Source: Pseudomonas mucoides (GTDB lineage Bacteria > Pseudomonadota > Gammaproteobacteria > Pseudomonadales > Pseudomonadaceae). Taken from it: a DNA stretch of 64,000 nt. The notes beneath the pieces were generated by a model. It had not been told where the DNA came from and did not search any database. It saw nothing but the letters and a program-made list of their open reading frames with translations. The position numbers were made by a program, and so were the translations under genes. Location of the stretch: contig NZ_JACOPW010000003.1 in the NCBI RefSeq assembly GCF_015461845.1, positions 795,115 to 859,114 of the forward strand. The letters run 5' to 3'. Below, piece by piece: positions 58,750-64,000 of this stretch (positions are counted from its first letter, which is position 1; each line of letters opens with the position of its first letter).

Positions 58750-59871
58750 TTAGGCGTTTTTGCGGATGACTTGGCCGTCGCGGCACATCAGGCACGCGGC
58801 GACGATATCGTCTTCGAGGTTCACTTCGAACTGGCCGTCTTTGTTGAAGACCAGCTTCAGGAAGTCCAGCAGGTTGCGTGCATACAGCGCCGAAGCGTCT
58901 GCCGCCACTGCACCGGCCAGATTGGTCGGGCCGCAAATGGTCACGCCATTCTCGACTACGACCTGATCCGCCACGGTCAGTGGGCAGTTGCCGCCCTGAG
59001 CCGCCGCGAGGTCGATGACCACTGAGCCCGGCTTCATCTGCGCCACGGTTTCCGCGCTCAACAGCGTCGGGGCCTTGCGGCCGGGAATCAGTGCGGTGGT
59101 GATGACGATGTCAGCCTGCTTGGCGCGTTCATGCACGGCCAGGGCCTGACGTTGCATCCAGCTGGCGGGCATTGGCCGCGCGTAACCGCCGACACCGACG
59201 GCGCATTCGCGCTCTTCATCGGTTTCGTACGGCACGTCGACGAACTTCGCACCCAGGGATTCGATTTGTTCCTTCACCGCCGGACGTACGTCCGAGGCCT
59301 CGATTACCGCGCCCAGACGCTTGGCAGTCGCAATCGCCTGCAAGCCGGCCACGCCCGCGCCGAGAATCAGCACGCGCGCCGCTTTCACGGTGCCCGCAGC
59401 GGTCATCAGCATCGGCATGAAGCGCGGATAGTGATGAGCGGCCAACAACACGGCTTTATAGCCGGCGATGTTCGCTTGCGAGGACAGCACATCCAGGCTC
59501 TGCGCACGGGAGGTGCGTGGCGCGGCCTCCAGGGCGAAGGCGGTGATGCCGCGGTCGGCCAGCTTGGCGATGGTTTCATTGCTGAACGGATTGAGCATGC
59601 CCACGACAACGGTGCCGCTTTTAATCTGCGCCAGTTCGCTGTCGCTGGGAGCGACCACCTTGAGAATCAGCTCGGCACCAAACGCATCGTTGGCGCTGCC
59701 AATCGTTGCGCCTGCCGCTTCATAAGCACTGTCGACAACGCTGGCATTAATGCCGGCGCCGCTTTGCACAGTGACTTTATGACCCTGGCCGATCAGCTTC
59801 TTGATGGTTTCCGGGGTTGCAGCAACCCGTGTTTCACCCGTCTGGGTTTCGAGAGGAACACCAATGTGCAC
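58750..59871 (-). CDS. pntAA1: NAD(P) transhydrogenase subunit alpha, NAD-binding part (alpha-1)
   Basis: 373-aa soluble NAD(H)-binding subunit. The start is GTG 59871 with AGGAG seven bases upstream; MHIGVPLETQTGETRVA is the family N-terminus. The nucleotide fold reads VLILGAGVAGLQAIATAKRLGA. The final part contains VVIDLAAAQGGNCPLT. It is the first gene of the split three-gene transhydrogenase operon. The split alpha chain is normal for the genus and not a frameshift. Confidence 0.96.
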   Translation of the reverse strand: MHIGVPLETQTGETRVAATPETIKKLIGQGHKVTVQSGAGINASVVDSAYEAAGATIGSANDAFGAELILKVVAPSDSELAQIKSGTVVVGMLNPFSNETIAKLADRGITAFALEAAPRTSRAQSLDVLSSQANIAGYKAVLLAAHHYPRFMPMLMTAAGTVKAARVLILGAGVAGLQAIATAKRLGAVIEASDVRPAVKEQIESLGAKFVDVPYETDEERECAVGVGGYARPMPASWMQRQALAVHERAKQADIVITTALIPGRKAPTLLSAETVAQMKPGSVVIDLAAAQGGNCPLTVADQVVVENGVTICGPTNLAGAVAADASALYARNLLDFLKLVFNKDGQFEVNLEDDIVAACLMCRDGQVIRKNA

Positions 59872-60306
59872 GTCAAATCTCCTGCGTGATCTTATTGAGT
59901 AAACCCAGGCACTTCGGATGGTGCGGCTGGGGCGGCCGATCAGCACGATCCCGCCGAATCAGGGCGGGGCGCGGCATTTTGCAGGCGAACTTTGTGCCCT
60001 TCAAGGGATTATGACGGGTGACGGAAAATTAACTACAAGTCACCCCGTGACCGAATGTCGCAACTAACTGGCTCAAGCCCTTGCAGGCCGTGACTTGTAA
60101 GGGACTTTGTTGAAAATTGACAAATTACATATCTTTACTGTGAATGAGGCGTCATTGCCTGCCGATAGCGGCGCAAAGCCACGTCATCAGGCGCTTGTGG
60201 GACGTTTGTGCTGCTTGTCCACACAGTCTGTGTATATGCGACATATAGTTATATCTGTAGGGCTTTTATTATGCTGACTACGGGGTCAGCTAATTGGCTG
60301 AACCCT
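59872..60306. other. Intergenic region, pnt leader/promoter
   Basis: 435 bases without a gene between pntAA1 (start) and the LysR gene (end), both on the minus strand. The part nearest pnt is GC-rich; 60110-60270 is AT-rich and likely holds the pnt promoter, but I cannot fix it. A weak imperfect hairpin at 60279-60306 (GGGTTCAGC / GCTGACCCC) may mark the LysR transcript end. I see no repeat element or small gene. Confidence 0.5.
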
Positions 60307-61206
60307 TTAACCCTCTAGGTTGTAGCTGTTCGCCTGATTGAGCAGCCAGTCGCGAAATGCCTTTAAGGACGCCGATTCCACCTTTCGCTCGGGAATCATC
60401 AGGTAATAAGCCTTGATGCTCGACAGTGCCTGCGGGTTGGCAATCACCAGGCGCTTCTCGGCCAATTCACGCTGAATAAGGAACGGTGGAATCAGCGCGA
60501 TGCCCATGTCATGCATGGCCGCTTGGGCAAGCATGGAGAATAGCTCGTAGCGCGGTCCTGTCATGTCCCGTGGGATATTGAGGTGCTGCGAGTTGAACCA
60601 CTGACGCCATGCATAAGGGCGGGTGGTCTGCTGCAGAAGGGGGAGTTCGGCGATCTCAGCGGATGTCAGATTTGTCTTCTTGCCCAATAGGGCAGGGCTG
60701 CACACTGGCATCGGATTTTCGCCCATCAACCTGTGGGATTCGGTACCGGACCAGTCGGCGTCACCGAAGTAGATCGCTGCATCGAAGTCAGTGTCGGCAA
60801 ACAGAAAAGGCCGGGTACGGTTTGTAAGGTTAACCGTCACTTCCGGATGCTTCTGCTGGAAGTCCTTGAGTCGTGGCAGCAGCCACTGGGTGCCAAAGGT
60901 CGGAACCACTGCCAGTTCGATCACGTTGGCGCCCTGTTGCCCCATCACCGACAACGTGTCCCGCTCCACCGCATCGAGTTGCGTGGCGACGCGACGGCTG
61001 TAGGAAAGTCCGGCTTCTGTCAGCTTCACACCACGCCGCGAGCGTCGGAACAGTTCGACGCCAAGGAATTCCTCCAGGCTGGCAATCTGTCGGCAAATGG
61101 CACCCTGGGTCAGCGAAAGCTCCTGGGCAGCCTTGGTGAAGCTTTCGTGGCGTGCAGCCGCTTCAAAACTGATCAGGGCCGTTGTGCTGGGGATTTTCCT
61201 GCGCAT
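60307..61206 (-). CDS. LysR-type regulator (GcdR-like)
   Basis: 299-aa LysR family regulator. The HTH reads IPSTTALISFEAAARHESFTKAAQELSLTQGAICRQIASLEEFLG, and the co-inducer domain follows (ELAVVPTFGTQWLLPRLKDF). It is divergent from gcdH with 157 bases between starts, so it probably activates glutaryl-CoA dehydrogenase, as the corresponding regulator (PA0448-like, GcdR) does for glutarate use. The ATG at 61206 is preferred to one 15 bases earlier. Confidence 0.88.
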   Translation of the reverse strand: MRRKIPSTTALISFEAAARHESFTKAAQELSLTQGAICRQIASLEEFLGVELFRRSRRGVKLTEAGLSYSRRVATQLDAVERDTLSVMGQQGANVIELAVVPTFGTQWLLPRLKDFQQKHPEVTVNLTNRTRPFLFADTDFDAAIYFGDADWSGTESHRLMGENPMPVCSPALLGKKTNLTSAEIAELPLLQQTTRPYAWRQWFNSQHLNIPRDMTGPRYELFSMLAQAAMHDMGIALIPPFLIQRELAEKRLVIANPQALSSIKAYYLMIPERKVESASLKAFRDWLLNQANSYNLEG

Positions 61207-61282
61207 GTACGTCAACCTCACTAATCCATCGCATAAAGGCTATTTTGCGATGTTACGGAGTGAGAAATTAGCACAACAGTAT

Positions 61283-61299
61283 GCAAAATCCTCGTTTGC
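61283..61299. promoter_or_regulatory. Candidate LysR (GcdR) operator
   Basis: GCAAAATCCTCGTTTGC, arms GCAAA and TTTGC with a seven-base spacer, 65-81 bases upstream of gcdH. This is a typical place for LysR-type activator binding. Confidence 0.4.
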
Positions 61300-61363
61300 C
61301 GTAACGCCGAACCCGGCCTAGGATCAGTCCACGCAATTTGACCCGATTCGAGAGGACACACTC

Positions 61364-62545
61364 ATGGGCGGTAAAGCTAGCTTCAACTGGATCGATCCTC
61401 TGCTGCTGGATCAACAGCTCACTGAAGAAGAACGCATGATTCGCGACACTGCCGAGCAATTCGCTCAGCAGAAACTCGCACCGCGCGTTCTCGAAGCTTT
61501 CCGTCATGAGAAGACTGATCCGGCGATCTTCCGTGAAATGGGCGAAGTCGGCCTGTTGGGCGCGACCATCCCTGAGCAGTACGGCGGCAGCGGCCTCAAT
61601 TATGTCAGCTACGGTCTGATCGCTCGTGAAGTCGAGCGAGTCGATTCCGGCTATCGCTCGATGATGAGCGTGCAGTCCTCGCTGGTGATGGTGCCGATCA
61701 ATGAATTCGGCACTGAAGCCCAGAAGCAGAAGTACCTGCCGAAACTGGCTACCGGTGAATGGATTGGCTGCTTCGGTCTGACCGAGCCTAACCACGGCTC
61801 CGACCCGGGCGCGATGATTACTCGTGCACGCAAAGTGGAAGGCGGATACAGCCTGACCGGCAGCAAGATGTGGATCACCAACAGCCCGATCGCTGATGTG
61901 TTCGTGGTCTGGGCCAAGGATGACGCCGGCGACATCCGTGGTTTTGTTCTGGAGAAGGGCTGGAAAGGCCTGAGCACTCCGGCGATTCACGGCAAGGTTG
62001 GCTTGCGCGCGTCCATCACTGGCGAAATCGTCATGGACAACGTGTTTGTTCCTGAAGAGAACATCTTCCCGGACGTCCGCGGTTTGAAGGGGCCGTTTAC
62101 CTGCCTCAACTCCGCACGCTATGGCATTTCCTGGGGCGCGCTGGGGGCTGCCGAGTTCTGCTGGCACACCGCTCGCCAATACACCCTGGATCGTCAGCAA
62201 TTCGGTCGTCCATTGGCTGCCACTCAGTTGATCCAGAAGAAACTCGCTGACATGCAGACCGAAATCACCATGGCGCTGCAAGGCTGCCTGCGTCTGGGGC
62301 GTATGAAGGACGAAGGCACTGCGGCGGTCGAGATCACTTCGATGATGAAGCGCAACTCCTGCGGCAAGTCCCTGGACATCGCTCGTATGGCGCGCGACAT
62401 GCTGGGCGGCAACGGCATCTCCGATGAGTTCGGTGTCGCGCGCCATCTGGTCAACCTGGAAGTGGTGAATACCTATGAAGGTACGCATGACGTCCACGCA
62501 CTGATTCTCGGTCGCGCGCAAACCGGCATCCAGGCGTTCTATTAA
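61364..62545 (+). CDS. gcdH: Glutaryl-CoA dehydrogenase
   Basis: FAD-dependent acyl-CoA dehydrogenase (393 aa) that oxidises and decarboxylates glutaryl-CoA to crotonyl-CoA in lysine and glutarate breakdown. Signatures: CFGLTEPNHGSDPGAM (FAD and substrate binding), MWITNSPIADVFVVWAKD, ARDMLGGNGISDEFGVARH and the catalytic base in NTYEGTHDVHALILGRA. It is cotranscribed with the CoA-transferase gene 13 bases downstream. Confidence 0.97.
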   Translation: MGGKASFNWIDPLLLDQQLTEEERMIRDTAEQFAQQKLAPRVLEAFRHEKTDPAIFREMGEVGLLGATIPEQYGGSGLNYVSYGLIAREVERVDSGYRSMMSVQSSLVMVPINEFGTEAQKQKYLPKLATGEWIGCFGLTEPNHGSDPGAMITRARKVEGGYSLTGSKMWITNSPIADVFVVWAKDDAGDIRGFVLEKGWKGLSTPAIHGKVGLRASITGEIVMDNVFVPEENIFPDVRGLKGPFTCLNSARYGISWGALGAAEFCWHTARQYTLDRQQFGRPLAATQLIQKKLADMQTEITMALQGCLRLGRMKDEGTAAVEITSMMKRNSCGKSLDIARMARDMLGGNGISDEFGVARHLVNLEVVNTYEGTHDVHALILGRAQTGIQAFY

Positions 62546-62558
62546 TAGGAGAACGTCC

Positions 62559-63779
62559 ATGGGCGCGCTTTCGCATCTGCGGGTACTGGATTTATCGCGG
62601 GTACTGGCTGGGCCTTGGTCCGGGCAGATCCTGGCTGACCTTGGCGCTGAGGTGATCAAGGTCGAGCGCCCGGGCAATGGCGATGACACGCGCGCTTGGG
62701 GGCCTCCTTTTCTAAAAGATGCCTATGGCGAGAACACCAGCGAGGCCGCCTATTACTTGTCGGCCAATCGTAACAAGCAATCGGTCACCATCGACTTCAC
62801 GCGTCCGGAAGGTCAGAAGTTGGTGCGTGATTTGGCCGCCAAATCGGACATCCTGATCGAGAACTTCAAGGTCGGTGGGTTGGCGGCTTATGGGCTGGAC
62901 TATGCGTCGCTTAAAGCCATCAATCCGAATCTGATCTATTGCTCGATTACCGGGTTTGGTCAGACCGGTCCTTACGCCAAGCGTGCCGGTTATGACTTCA
63001 TGATCCAGGGGCTTGGCGGCCTGATGAGCCTCACGGGGCGGCCGGAAGGGGATGAGGGCGCCGGCCCGGTGAAGGTCGGTGTGGCGCTGACAGACATTTT
63101 GACCGGGCTCTATTCGACGGTGGCGATTCTGGCAGCACTTGCGCATCGGGATCACGACGGCGGCGGTCAGCACATCGACATGGCGTTGCTGGATGTTCAG
63201 GTCGCCTGTCTGGCTAACCAGGCGATGAACTACCTGACGACGGGCAATGCGCCCAAGCGCTTGGGTAACGCGCACCCGAACATCGTGCCTTATCAGGATT
63301 TTCCTACGGCGGACGGCGACTTCATCCTTACCGTTGGGAACGATGGTCAGTTCCGCAAGTTTGCTGAAGTGGCCGGGCAACCGCAGTGGGCGGATGACCC
63401 ACGCTTTGCGACTAATAAGCTGCGAGTGGCGAACAGGGCGGTGTTGATTCCGCTGATCCGCCAAGCGACAGTCTTTAAGACCACTGCTGAATGGGTCTTA
63501 CAGCTCGAGCAGGCTGGGGTGCCCTGCGGCCCGATCAATGACCTGGCGCAGATGTTTGCGGATCCTCAGGTCAAGGCGCGTGGGTTGGCGATTGAAATGC
63601 CCCATGCGTTGGCAGGGATGGTGCCGCAGGTGGCGAGCCCTATTCGTCTGTCCGAGACCCCGGTGGAATACCGCAATGCTCCTCCATTGCTGGGGGAGCA
63701 TACGGAGGAGGTTCTGCAGCGAGTGTTGGGTCTCGGGGCTGATGCCGTGGCTGCTTTCAAAGAGGCTGGGGTGCTCTGA
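62559..63779 (+). CDS. gcdG: CaiB/BaiF family CoA-transferase (glutarate CoA-transferase)
   Basis: Class III CoA-transferase (406 aa). Features: LRVLDLSRVLAGPWSGQILADLGAEVIKVERPG (CoA binding), LIENFKVGGLAAYGLDY, and the catalytic Asp in MALLDVQVACLANQAM. In Pseudomonas the gene beside gcdH activates glutarate using succinyl-CoA, so GcdG is the best name; the substrate is inferred from context. An AGGAGA RBS precedes the ATG at 62559. Confidence 0.93.
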   Translation: MGALSHLRVLDLSRVLAGPWSGQILADLGAEVIKVERPGNGDDTRAWGPPFLKDAYGENTSEAAYYLSANRNKQSVTIDFTRPEGQKLVRDLAAKSDILIENFKVGGLAAYGLDYASLKAINPNLIYCSITGFGQTGPYAKRAGYDFMIQGLGGLMSLTGRPEGDEGAGPVKVGVALTDILTGLYSTVAILAALAHRDHDGGGQHIDMALLDVQVACLANQAMNYLTTGNAPKRLGNAHPNIVPYQDFPTADGDFILTVGNDGQFRKFAEVAGQPQWADDPRFATNKLRVANRAVLIPLIRQATVFKTTAEWVLQLEQAGVPCGPINDLAQMFADPQVKARGLAIEMPHALAGMVPQVASPIRLSETPVEYRNAPPLLGEHTEEVLQRVLGLGADAVAAFKEAGVL

Positions 63780-63785
63780 GGGCTT

Positions 63786-63828
63786 CCTCTATATAGAAGG
63801 GAGCAGTTTCCCCTTCTATATAGAGAGG
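63786..63828 (+). terminator. Long hairpin after gcdG
   Basis: CCTCTATATAGAAGGG pairs with CCCCTTCTATATAGAGAGG (one bulge) around an eight-base loop. It begins seven bases after the gcdG stop. There is no strong T-run, so transcription end or mRNA protection are both possible. Confidence 0.5.
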
Positions 63829-63884
63829 AATCGGGTGGTTTTGCACCGTTCGGCAAGTTATTGATGGATAAGCCAAATCATTGC

Positions 63885-63912
63885 TTGACGGCAGATTCTG
63901 GATGTCTATAAT
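63885..63912 (+). promoter_or_regulatory. rRNA operon promoter
   Basis: TTGACG (63885-63890), a 16-base spacer, then TATAAT (63907-63912), followed by the GC-rich discriminator TCGCCCC expected of a stringently controlled stable-RNA promoter. The bases after it (CGCAGTCGAAACGGAAAACT and on) match the rrn leader I recall for Pseudomonas. The 16S gene should lie just beyond the window. Confidence 0.75.
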
Positions 63913-64000
63913 TCGCCCCACTTCCGGCGCAGTCGAAACGGAAAACTCCTTGGTAAACAAAGAGTTACGCAGTTTTCGGCAGCAAGCGGCTTCAGGTCAT
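63913..64000 (+). other. Start of an rRNA operon leader (partial)
   Basis: The last 88 bases resemble the conserved upstream leader of Pseudomonas rrn operons, which contains further promoters and the boxA antitermination signal before 16S rRNA. The window ends before any mature rRNA. Confidence 0.65.

Noticed and set aside
58411..59871. Apparent frameshift splitting the transhydrogenase alpha subunit
   Set aside because: Both halves have their own start and RBS, and the split form is normal in pseudomonads and some alphaproteobacteria.
60279..60306. Terminator for the GcdR-like gene
   Set aside because: The GGGTTCAGC/GCTGACCCC stem has a mismatch and no T-run, so it is only mentioned in the intergenic entry.
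1..64000. Search for CRISPR arrays, tRNA genes, integrases, transposases, toxin-antitoxin or restriction systems, phage genes and oriC/DnaA boxes
   Set aside because: None was recognised. Repeats present are REP-type palindromes, not regularly spaced arrays, and every long coding region has a housekeeping or envelope assignment.

Overview
The window is a gene-dense, GC-rich stretch of a Pseudomonas chromosome, most likely from the P. fluorescens complex. The evidence is the close match of nearly every gene and gene order to Pseudomonas core loci, the strain-typical REP palindromes (families built on GTGGGAGCGRGCTTGCYCGC and TCGCGAGCAGGCTCACTCCTACA), and an rRNA-operon leader of Pseudomonas type at the right edge. 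P. aeruginosa locus comparisons below are from memory, not from a search.

Layout: (1) 0-8.1 kb: a CSS-type c-di-GMP phosphodiesterase, a lipoprotein amidase (AmpDh2/AmiD type), the diguanylate cyclase DgcH, an EEP-family phosphohydrolase, DsbA, cytochrome c4, a c5-type cytochrome and the ribosome-assembly GTPase EngB. (2) 8.1-8.4 kb: the ErsA/Spot 42-position small RNA between engB and polA. (3) 8.4-21.5 kb: polA, a DUF2782 protein, thrB, the Zur-controlled zinc system znuA / zur-znuC-znuB, a lipoprotein, a large catalase (katE) and the methionine importer metNIQ. (4) 21.6-30.2 kb: a complete caa3-type cytochrome c oxidase locus (coxB, coxA, ctaG, a DUF2909 protein facing it, coxC, SURF1, an oxidase-linked protein, heme A synthase, heme O synthase, Sco). 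(5) 30.5-35 kb: an unknown protein, a SulP transporter paired with a beta carbonic anhydrase, and a radical SAM protein behind a LexA box. (6) 35-42 kb: a small dockerin-like orphan with a structured leader, a periplasmic tyrosine phosphatase, two M3 oligopeptidases (one is PrlC) with a YheV zinc ribbon, a gamma carbonic anhydrase and a HAD phosphatase. (7) 42-55 kb: small envelope and stress proteins (lipoproteins, DUF1161 pair, OsmC, luciferase-like oxidoreductase, dodecin, DUF883), trpI/trpBA, an RcnB-like protein, a DUF4105 protein, three DUF2388 paralogues and two DUF1127 proteins. (8) 55-64 kb: an acetyl/succinyl-CoA transferase, the three-gene proton-translocating transhydrogenase pntAA1-pntAA2-pntB, the glutarate module gcdR-like/gcdH/gcdG, and the start of an rRNA operon.

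Themes: respiration and heme A assembly, thiol chemistry, metal and CO2 homeostasis, and second-messenger signalling. I see no phage, integrase, IS element, CRISPR array, tRNA or restriction/defence island. Nothing here is clearly a new multi-gene system. The least explained pieces are the dockerin-like orphan and its nested-hairpin leader (35.0-35.56 kb), the ACTGTAC/GTACAG repeat array around the two DUF1127 genes (54.55-55.2 kb), and the co-location of a CSS phosphodiesterase, a diguanylate cyclase and DsbA.
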